This document shows, one piece after another, positions 41,204 to 47,281 of a stretch of DNA of 47,281 nucleotides (positions are counted from its first letter, which is position 1; each line of letters begins with the position of its first letter). The translations under genes and the position numbers were made by a program. A model generated the notes under the pieces. The model was not told the DNA's origin, did not search any database, and saw nothing but the letters and a program-made list of their open reading frames with translations. Where the stretch lies: the NCBI GenBank assembly GCA_010027235.1, contig RGVP01000004.1, forward strand, positions 1 to 47,281. The letters are read 5' to 3'. The stretch is from a bacterium. GTDB lineage: Bacteria; Verrucomicrobiota; Verrucomicrobiia; Opitutales; Opitutaceae.

Positions 41204-42553
41204 GTGGAAAAACCAGTTTCTCCTGATCGATCGACGTCTTCTCCTCTCGTTTACGGTTTGGAAGAACGCGTTCCAATCGGCCCTGCCCTCCTCGTCAGCG
41301 CGCAGCAGGTTGCGGCGATGGTGGTGGGCACGATCACCCCGCCCCTTATCTTGGCGGGCATCCTAAAATGGCCGGCGGCTGACACCGCCTACCTCGTCAG
41401 CATGGCTTTGCTGGCTTCGGCGCTCGGCACTTTGTTGCAAACGTTGAGGCTGGGGCCGGTCGGGTCGGGTTTGTTGAGTGTGACGGGAACGAGTTTTTCG
41501 TTTCTGCAGCCGCTTATTCTCGCCGGTCAAATGGGTGGACTGGCGTTAATGCTGGGCATGTCACTGGTGACCGCCCCGGTGCAATTAGTGCTCGCACCGT
41601 TTTTGCCGAAACTGCGGAAAGTGTTTACCCCGCTCGTATCTGGAGTGGTCGTCTTGCTTATCGGGCTCTCGTTGATCCCGTCGGCCATGTATGGCATCGT
41701 AACTCCGGCAGCCATTGGTGCGCCTTCGTGGGCGGGAGCGCTCGTCGCAGGCATCGTCATCGCGGTGGTGCTGGGCGCGCAAGCTGCCGGGCGGCGTTGG
41801 ACACGTTTGGCGTCGGTCTTGTTCGGCGTGGCGGCGGGATACTTGGTGTGCGCCGCGGGTGGTTGGTTGCACGCACCGGAAGCGGGTGATGGCAGCTGGG
41901 TAACGCTGCCGCGCTGGTTGCCGCATGGATTCTCCTTCAGTTGGGCGCTGGTGCTGCCTTTCGCGTTTATCTATCTCGTATCGGTGCTTGAGGCGATGGG
42001 AGACATGACTGCCACGGCGGAACTTTCCGCTCTTCCGACCGACGGTTCGGCGCATTGGATGCGTTTGCGCGGCGGGGTGCTGGCGGATGGGTTGACTAGT
42101 CTCACCTCGGCATTGGTCGGCGGCTTCCCCAGCACCACCTACGCACAAAATAATGGTGTGATCCAAATTACCGGCGTGGCCAGTCGGCGCATAGGCCCCT
42201 TAATGGCGGTGATGCTGGCATTACTGGGGCTTTTCCCGGCGGTCGGTCGTTGGGTTACGGCGATGCCGCCGGCGGTTTTGGGCGCGCTGGCTTTGATGTT
42301 ATTCGGACTCGTGGCGGTCTCTGGACTGCGCCTGATCGCGAGCCGGGGAATTTCGCAACGTGAGGCCTTAATCGTGGCGCTCTCGCTCGCCATCGGTCTC
42401 GGTGCGCCTTCCCAGCCAAGCTGGCTGGGCACCTTGCCTGAATGGGTTAAGGCGTTCCTCGAATCCGGCATTGCTGCCGGGGGTATCACCGCTCTCGTGC
42501 TGAGTCTGGTGCTGCCGGGTGGACGAACGCTTCCCGGTGCGGATAAACCGTAG
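41204..42553 (+). CDS. NCS2-family nucleobase permease (xanthine/uracil type)
   Basis: A 449-residue permease of about 12-14 helices. The NAT signature appears as STTYAQNNGVIQITGVASRR, matching Q-N-x-G-x-x-x-x-T-G with QNNGVIQITG, near residue 309. SVTGTSFSFLQPLI and EAMGDMTATAEL match the other substrate-site segments of xanthine/urate carriers. The start is GTG (VEKPVSPDRS); no ATG with better context was found. The divergent phosphoribosyltransferase implies that the imported purine is ribosylated. Confidence 0.9.
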   Translation: MEKPVSPDRSTSSPLVYGLEERVPIGPALLVSAQQVAAMVVGTITPPLILAGILKWPAADTAYLVSMALLASALGTLLQTLRLGPVGSGLLSVTGTSFSFLQPLILAGQMGGLALMLGMSLVTAPVQLVLAPFLPKLRKVFTPLVSGVVVLLIGLSLIPSAMYGIVTPAAIGAPSWAGALVAGIVIAVVLGAQAAGRRWTRLASVLFGVAAGYLVCAAGGWLHAPEAGDGSWVTLPRWLPHGFSFSWALVLPFAFIYLVSVLEAMGDMTATAELSALPTDGSAHWMRLRGGVLADGLTSLTSALVGGFPSTTYAQNNGVIQITGVASRRIGPLMAVMLALLGLFPAVGRWVTAMPPAVLGALALMLFGLVAVSGLRLIASRGISQREALIVALSLAIGLGAPSQPSWLGTLPEWVKAFLESGIAAGGITALVLSLVLPGGRTLPGADKP

Positions 42554-42630
42554 TCGTGCGGTCCAAACTAGCAGAGCCATGGTTTAGGCACGACGTCTTT
42601 GGGTTGGATTATTGCCTGCCGGGTGAGCAC

Positions 42631-42659
42631 AAAAAAGCGGCCCGGTAGCGGGGCCGCTT
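42631..42659 (-). terminator. Terminator for the PEP-CTERM phytase-like gene
   Basis: AAGCGGCCC/GGGCCGCTT stem of 9 bp with a 7-nt loop, read on the minus strand, followed by TTTT. It lies about 25 bp past the stop of the gene upstream of it on that strand. Confidence 0.85.
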
Positions 42660-42685
42660 GAGGTGTAACGACTTGACGGTGTTTG

Positions 42686-44146
42686 TTAGCAGGCCGAGCG
42701 ACGGCGGCGGTAGGCGGCTAGACCGAGGCCTAGTGCGCCTACGATAGCAGCATAGCTGGAAGGTTCGGGAATCGCGCCGGAGGTGAATTGCTGGTTGGTA
42801 AAGCCACCGGTGACGCCGAGAGTGGTCAAGTCGGCGTTGGTGAAGGTGAAGGCGAACCATTTGTTGTCGCCAGCGACTCCTTGCACGAAGTCGTTGTCGT
42901 TAGCGACTAGCAGGGTGTGGAAGGTAGTGCCGTTTACTTCGATATCGCTGCCGAAAGCCATGCCTTCTAGCTTGGCAGGGATGTTGGCATCAGTGATGCC
43001 ATTGCTGTTCAGCACTGACTTCAGGTCGAGGAAGAGAGATTTGCTGGGAGCATAGGTAGCGATGGTTGTCTCTCCGCTTAGCGAGGTGATGTCGGAAGCA
43101 CTGGAATAATCGACCATGTAGATACTCTTAAAGGCGGTGGAGTCGCCGTTGCCTAAGCCGCTGCCGTCGCGCTCGAGCACCAGGAACTGGTGGTCGTTGA
43201 TGGCGAGCATTTCGCTACTGTTATAAGTCTTGGTGCCGACTTTGTTGTTATAAGCTAACTCGGTCGTTGCGCCGGTCGCAATGTCGATGGTCACCACGCG
43301 GTTGATGCTACCCTTGCCGGCGCCACCCGTGCTGTCTTGCTCGAGGGGGCTCTGCATGAAGCCGTAGAGCTTAGTTCCATCCGGGGTGATCGCTAGGCCT
43401 TCCATGCCTTTGTTGGCGATGCGCCCCACGGTGTTGTTACTGATCTCGGTGTTGCTTAACGGGCTAAGATTGGTGACCGCCAAATTGGTCGGCAGGTTGA
43501 AAGTGTGGGTGCGGGCGCCGGTGGAACGGTCAAACTCGTATACGTAGGGGCCATATTCGTCGGAAACATAAACCTTGGTTCCGTCTTTGGAAACCCGGAT
43601 ACCCTCGGGATCAAGGCGGGCGTTGTTGGAGTTTAGCGAATTGCCGGTTGAGTAATTATCGGAACGACCGGAAAAGTAGTATTTGCCCGCCGCGTTATTG
43701 AGAAGTGCGTCGCCGGCGATGTTTCCATTGGTGGAGCTGGCCGAGGCGTAGTTGAGCGCGGTGGTGCTATAAAGCAGGGTGGTGCCGGTGAGTGTAGGGG
43801 TGAGCGAATAGCTGCCGTTAGTGTAGCTCAGGTCGAGGGTCACAGTGTTGAAGCGGGGGATGTAGGATGTGGTATCATCTACGCTGGATTTCCATGTCGT
43901 GGCGTTGGGGCCGCGGTCCGGAAGGGCAAGGAAGGTATTACCACCGGCCCAAGCGAGACCGGAGCCCATGCCGCCGAGCAGGTTGGCTGCGACGCCATTT
44001 TCTAGGTTCCCGGTCAGCCCAGATAGATCGGAGGCTGTGCCGGAGAGGGATGCGGTGGCAACGAGAGCGATGCTAGCGTGAAGCGAGGAGCCAAGGACCG
44101 TGGCGGTGATCGCGGACGCGAGGAGGCGGTAGCTTTTCATGGACAT
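42686..44146 (-). CDS. PEP-CTERM exported esterase-like-activity-of-phytase protein
   Basis: A 486-residue secreted protein with signal peptide MSMKSYRLLASAITATVLGS. The body is a beta-propeller-like 'esterase-like activity of phytase' domain: ANLLGGMGSGLAWAGGNTFL, FLALPDRGPNATTW, DEYGPYVYEFDRSTGART, NKGMEGLAITPDGTKLYGFM and LAINDHQFLVLERDGSGLG. The C-terminus IPEPSSYAAIVGALGLGLAA followed by YRRRRSAC is a PEP-CTERM sorting signal for exosortase processing. The enzyme probably acts on organophosphate compounds at the cell surface, though such activity is inferred from the family name. Pho-box-like repeats lie upstream. Confidence 0.85.
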   Translation of the reverse strand: MSMKSYRLLASAITATVLGSSLHASIALVATASLSGTASDLSGLTGNLENGVAANLLGGMGSGLAWAGGNTFLALPDRGPNATTWKSSVDDTTSYIPRFNTVTLDLSYTNGSYSLTPTLTGTTLLYSTTALNYASASSTNGNIAGDALLNNAAGKYYFSGRSDNYSTGNSLNSNNARLDPEGIRVSKDGTKVYVSDEYGPYVYEFDRSTGARTHTFNLPTNLAVTNLSPLSNTEISNNTVGRIANKGMEGLAITPDGTKLYGFMQSPLEQDSTGGAGKGSINRVVTIDIATGATTELAYNNKVGTKTYNSSEMLAINDHQFLVLERDGSGLGNGDSTAFKSIYMVDYSSASDITSLSGETTIATYAPSKSLFLDLKSVLNSNGITDANIPAKLEGMAFGSDIEVNGTTFHTLLVANDNDFVQGVAGDNKWFAFTFTNADLTTLGVTGGFTNQQFTSGAIPEPSSYAAIVGALGLGLAAYRRRRSAC

Positions 44147-44227
44147 GTGGATAGTATTGGTGGAGTCACGCCGTGCCTTTGTTCAAGTTTTGGATCAACG
44201 CGACCATAGCTACTATACTCGAACTAA

Positions 44228-44267
44228 GTTACATTTTCATGACGAATCGGTCGCGTCATCGTGACGA
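44228..44267 (-). promoter_or_regulatory. Pho-box-like heptamer array upstream of the phytase-like gene
   Basis: On the minus strand four heptamers recur every 11 bp: TCGTCAC, ACGCGAC, TCGTCAT and ATGTAAC. These resemble the PhoB half-site CTGTCAT with 4-bp spacers. The array ends about 80 bp before the gene start. The rest of the 309-bp gap (44268-44455) shows no gene or clear structure. Confidence 0.35.
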
Positions 44268-44455
44268 TTCCGAAACTTGTTCACGGCTTCTCGATTTACT
44301 GAATTTTAAACAAAAACTGCAGGCATACTGAAAGGGAAGCAGACGTGCGTCCGTCCGAGGTCCTGAGGAGGCCATAAGTTTTCACGCCATCGGTAAACCG
44401 GCGAGGGCATGACCGCCTTTCGTTGAGCTGACTGCTCTAGCATTTCTCGCTCGGA

Positions 44456-45319
44456 CTAATTATTTTTTTCCGGCGTTGGGCTTGGTGGTGGCGCGGCGGG
44501 CGGGGGCACTTCGGCCAGTGGGGGCATGGGTGGCATTGGTTGATCCCCCATCAGTTCGGCTACTTTTCCCTCGATTGCCTCCGCCCAGACACGGTGACCA
44601 AGTGGGCTGGGATGTTCGTAGTCGGGCATTAATTCCTTGGAAATATTCCCATCTGGAAGGAGGAAAATGCGGTTGAGGTTCATGTAGAATATTTTCCTGT
44701 GGTCCTCGAGTTTTGCGATGGTCGCGTTGGCTTCGTCAAAGACTAGGCGTTCTTCGGTCGGTTTTTCGCGTCTGTAGAATATGGCCAGCAGCAGGATCTT
44801 GGTATCGGGGAGTTTTTTCCTGATTGTTTCGACGACTAGGGTGACACCATCCGAGATTTCCTTGGGCGTATTATGCCCTCCGTTGTTTTGGCCGATCATC
44901 ACGATCGCCAGCTTGGGGGAGATGCCGTCGATGTTGCCGTGATCCAGACGCCAGAGAGCGTGTTGCGTGCGGTCGCCACTGATTCCGAGGTTCAGGGCGT
45001 TTCTGGGGGCATAGTAGTGGTCCCAGACCTTTTTCCCTTTGGCGTTGAAATACTGGACGATCGAGTCTCCTAGATAGATGAGGTCCACATTCCCTTGGGC
45101 GGCCCGCTGATTTATCGACAAATGCCTAGCCATCCAGCCTGGCTTTTCCTTTGGCACGGGGATCACGGCGGATTCATGGTCCGGTGTTGGCCGCGTCCCG
45201 GAAACGAGATTATTCAGCGCCTGAGGTGCGGGACTCAAGGTCGCGGGGAAATTGGCCTCTTGCGCTTGGACCGAGCCGATCAGATTCAACAGCGCGAGAA
45301 GTATAATGGACAACTTCAT
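44456..45319 (-). CDS. SGNH/GDSL-family hydrolase, PAF-acetylhydrolase-like
   Basis: A 287-residue exported esterase. A signal peptide (MKLSIILLALLNLIGSVQAQ) precedes the SGNH fold. Block I is VDLIYLGDSIVQYF with the serine, followed by LNLGISGDRTQHALWRLDHG, AIVMIGQNN, and block V as MPDYEHPSPLGHRVWAEAI with Asp and His. The GDRTQHALWRL region is typical of the platelet-activating-factor acetylhydrolase IB-like group. A Pro-rich tail (PPMPPLAEVPPPAAPPPSPT) follows the domain. Likely periplasmic; the substrate is not known. Confidence 0.88.
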   Translation of the reverse strand: MKLSIILLALLNLIGSVQAQEANFPATLSPAPQALNNLVSGTRPTPDHESAVIPVPKEKPGWMARHLSINQRAAQGNVDLIYLGDSIVQYFNAKGKKVWDHYYAPRNALNLGISGDRTQHALWRLDHGNIDGISPKLAIVMIGQNNGGHNTPKEISDGVTLVVETIRKKLPDTKILLLAIFYRREKPTEERLVFDEANATIAKLEDHRKIFYMNLNRIFLLPDGNISKELMPDYEHPSPLGHRVWAEAIEGKVAELMGDQPMPPMPPLAEVPPPAAPPPSPTPEKNN

Positions 45320-45364
45320 GGTATTTCGGGTTCGGCTTCTTCGGTATTCGTTCGGCGTTTTTTA

Positions 45365-46462
45365 CTAGATACCGATAGCTAGGCGGGCTAATCCCTCGGG
45401 TGTGGCGGGGCAGGCGCCGCGCTCGGTGATAAGGGCGGTGACCAGCGCGGCGGGGGTGACGTCGAAGGCGTCGTTGCGGGCAGGTGTGGTTGGGGTGGTT
45501 AGCAATACCTCGGCGCTTGCGCCGTCTGCTCCTCGACCGACGGCGTGGGTGACTTCGCGGGCGGAGCGCTGCTCGATAGGGATGTCGCGCACGCCGTCGG
45601 CGGTGGTCGGGTCGAAGGTGCTCAGCGGCAGCGCGACGTAAAAGGGCACGCCGTGGGCGCGGGCGGCGAGGGCCTTGAGGTAGGTGCCGATTTTGTTGGC
45701 GACGTCGCCGTTGGCCGCGACGCGGTCGGCCCCGACTATGCAGAGATCGACCAAGCCGCGCTGGAGCAGGTGGCCGGCGGCGTTGTCCACGACTAGGGTG
45801 TGGGGCACACCGTGTTGGGTAAGTTCCCAAGCGGTGAGGGATGCGCCCTGGTTGCGCGGCCGCGTTTCGCTCACCCAAACGTGCACGGGCAGACCGGCGT
45901 CGTGCGCTTGGTAGACCGGGGCGAGGGCGGTGCCCCAGTCCACGCAGCCGAGCCAGCCGGCATTGCAGTGGGTGAGGACGTTTAAGACTGGCCGCGCGGC
46001 GGCGGGTTTGGCGGCGAAGACGGAGCGGAAAAGCTCAAGCCCGTGGCGGCCGATGGCGGCGTTGGTGGCGACGTCATCCGCACAGATTTGGCTAGCCTCT
46101 GCCCAAGCCGCGTCTGCGCGGGCGGCGGGTGAAAGAGTGGCTACGCGAGTGTGCACGCGGTCTAGTGCCCAGCGCAGGTTCACGGCGGTGGGGCGGGTGG
46201 CGAGTAACTCAGCATGGGCCGCAGCGAGGGCGGCGTCGGATGGATCGGTGGTGAGGGCGAAGGCGAGGCCGTGGGCGGCGGTGGCGCCGATCAAGGGTGC
46301 GCCGCGCACCTGCATGACGCGGATGGCGTGGGCGGCCTCAGCGGTGGTCGTGAGTTCCCGCCAGACGATTTCGTGTGGCAGGAGGGTCTGGTCGAGGATT
46401 TGCACGGCGCGGCGACCGGGCAGGGGCTCGATGGTATGGCGAGGGCGGCCTTCGACGTTCAT
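45365..46462 (-). CDS. mtnA: Methylthioribose-1-phosphate isomerase
   Basis: It converts 5-methylthioribose 1-phosphate to methylthioribulose 1-phosphate in methionine salvage. Motifs are RGAPLIGATAAHGLAFAL near 52-69, NVLTHCNAGWLGCVDWGTA near 162-180 with the catalytic cysteine, VWVSETRPRNQGASLTAWEL, and CIVGADRVAANGDVANKIGT with the catalytic aspartate near 240. The 365 residues are normal. The start overlaps the mtnC stop as ATGA, so the two enzymes are translated together. Confidence 0.95.
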   Translation of the reverse strand: MNVEGRPRHTIEPLPGRRAVQILDQTLLPHEIVWRELTTTAEAAHAIRVMQVRGAPLIGATAAHGLAFALTTDPSDAALAAAHAELLATRPTAVNLRWALDRVHTRVATLSPAARADAAWAEASQICADDVATNAAIGRHGLELFRSVFAAKPAAARPVLNVLTHCNAGWLGCVDWGTALAPVYQAHDAGLPVHVWVSETRPRNQGASLTAWELTQHGVPHTLVVDNAAGHLLQRGLVDLCIVGADRVAANGDVANKIGTYLKALAARAHGVPFYVALPLSTFDPTTADGVRDIPIEQRSAREVTHAVGRGADGASAEVLLTTPTTPARNDAFDVTPAALVTALITERGACPATPEGLARLAIGI

Positions 46463-47199
46463 GGGGTGAGTTCGAGCAGGGAGGAAAAAACCGGATGGTC
46501 GTGCGCCGGGGCGGGGGGATTATTGGGGCGAAGGGCGAGGGCGGTGCGCAAGCCGGCGGCGCGGGCGGCGTCGAGCTCGGCGACGATATCGCTTAGGAAC
46601 AAAATCGCTTCGGGCGCGCGACCGCTCGCGGCGGCGATGGCGGAGTAGCTGGCGGCGGCTTTTTTCGGACCTACGGTGGTATCGTGGTGGCCGGCAAGGA
46701 GCGGGGTGAGATCGCCGTCGACGGTGTGGGCAAAGAATAGTTTTTGTGCGTGGTTACTGCCCGACGAGTAGACTCGCAGTTCGACGCCGGCGGCGTGCCA
46801 GGCCCGAAGGGCGGGAGCGACGTCGGGGAATAGGTCAGCGCGGAGTTCTCCGGAGCGGAAGCCGCCTTCCCAAATGAGGCCTTGAAGTTGTTTCAGGCCG
46901 GTCGCCTTTATGTCGTGGTCCATCAACTCGTTCAGATGGGCGATGATGACGGGCAGGTTTGCAGCGCTGGGCGGCGGGAGGACTAAGCCGGTGCCCGTGG
47001 CTTCGGTGGCGACTTGCGTGAGCGCGGCGGCGACTTCGGTCCGGCTCAGATTGCTGACGAGAAAGTCTCCCATCCGCGCACGGGCGTAGGGGAACATCTT
47101 CGTGTGGACGTAGGCGAGGGGCGAGACGGTGCCCTCAATATCGAGGAGGATTAAATCGGCGGGCGTTTGCACGCGCTGCGCGGTGGCCTGTGCCGTCAT
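46459..47199 (-). CDS. mtnC: Acireductone synthase (enolase-phosphatase E1)
   Basis: A 246-residue HAD phosphatase of methionine salvage that enolises and dephosphorylates 2,3-diketo-5-methylthiopentyl-1-phosphate. Evidence is LILLDIEGTVSPLAYVHTKM (HAD motif I, with DIEGT in place of DxDGT), RVYSSGSNHAQKLFFAHT (motif II) and ILFLSDIVAELDAARAAGLR (motif IV). It is followed by mtnA with a 4-bp ATGA overlap. The partner steps between MtnA and MtnC (dehydratase) and after it (dioxygenase) are not visible. Confidence 0.95.
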   Translation of the reverse strand: MTAQATAQRVQTPADLILLDIEGTVSPLAYVHTKMFPYARARMGDFLVSNLSRTEVAAALTQVATEATGTGLVLPPPSAANLPVIIAHLNELMDHDIKATGLKQLQGLIWEGGFRSGELRADLFPDVAPALRAWHAAGVELRVYSSGSNHAQKLFFAHTVDGDLTPLLAGHHDTTVGPKKAAASYSAIAAASGRAPEAILFLSDIVAELDAARAAGLRTALALRPNNPPAPAHDHPVFSSLLELTP

Positions 47200-47281
47200 A
47201 CTAGGGCGGGGCCAGGGGAGAGGCGGGGCTGGTTGGGATTAAAATAGCCGGGGCCGAAGCAAAGCGGTTCGTGAGCGGTGG
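47196..47281 (-). CDS. Possible 3' end of an upstream gene in the mtn operon
   Basis: One minus-strand frame is open to the window edge and ends with TGA inside ATGA at the mtnC start. Its last residues are NPNQPRLSPGPALV. The ATGA geometry repeats the mtnC/mtnA junction, so it could be another salvage gene, but 27 codons are too few to tell. Confidence 0.3.
   Translation of the reverse strand, partial: TAHEPLCFGPGYFNPNQPRLSPGPALV

Overview
The window looks like a high-GC chromosomal segment from a Verrucomicrobiota bacterium, most likely of the Opitutaceae. The grounds are a PEP-CTERM-tagged exported protein, a TGTTC-N4-GAACA SOS box before recA (the LexA motif described for Verrucomicrobia), a pyrophosphate-type phosphofructokinase with a GGNDS signature, and the overall gene content. 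The assignment is by inference. No phage, insertion sequence, CRISPR array, tRNA or rRNA was recognised. Nearly all space is filled with housekeeping genes in short operons on both strands.

Positions 1-8.5 kb hold the N-terminus of an ABC ATPase, a minus-strand cofactor block (MFS transporter, nadC, birA, coaX), then plus-strand holA, purB and PPi-dependent phosphofructokinase ending in a clear terminator. From 8.8 to 18.3 kb come pyruvate carboxylase (a BirA substrate), an unknown gene with nrdR, a glutamine amidotransferase, a DUF3127 protein with an SSB-like tail, a TatD hydrolase, and an overlapping minus-strand run of hslO, pnuC, a NadR-type kinase and tcdA. With nadC, this gives both de novo synthesis and nicotinamide riboside salvage for NAD.

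From 18.3 to 25 kb, a sigma-54-type promoter and a hairpin-rich leader of about 290 nt precede an Hsp20-like gene. After these come a LuxR-type response regulator, rlmJ, a YhcH-like gene, a LolA-like protein, a small unknown gene and a SulP transporter fused to STAS and cyclic-nucleotide-binding domains. From 25 to 30.4 kb are a Mini-RNase III-like gene, recA with its SOS box, two exported or anchored proteins, a rhomboid-fold protein lacking catalytic residues, and prmB. From 30.4 to 42.6 kb are a possible histidine kinase remnant, mlaE-mlaF-mlaD lipid transport genes, rsmD, a nucleoside transporter, two left-handed beta-helix proteins, trpS, a nonsense-interrupted DUF2934 gene, a double PRC-barrel protein, a sugar kinase, a pirin, and a phosphoribosyltransferase divergent from a xanthine-type permease.

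The last 5 kb hold a PEP-CTERM phytase-esterase-like protein with Pho-box-like repeats upstream, an SGNH hydrolase, and mtnC-mtnA of methionine salvage. No large undescribed system is evident. The least explained items are the sigma-54/structured leader/Hsp20 unit, the DUF3127 protein with an SSB-type tip, the pseudo-rhomboid with a cysteine-rich tail, the Mini-III-like nuclease, and the hairpin that buries the ribosome binding site of a broken DUF2934 gene.
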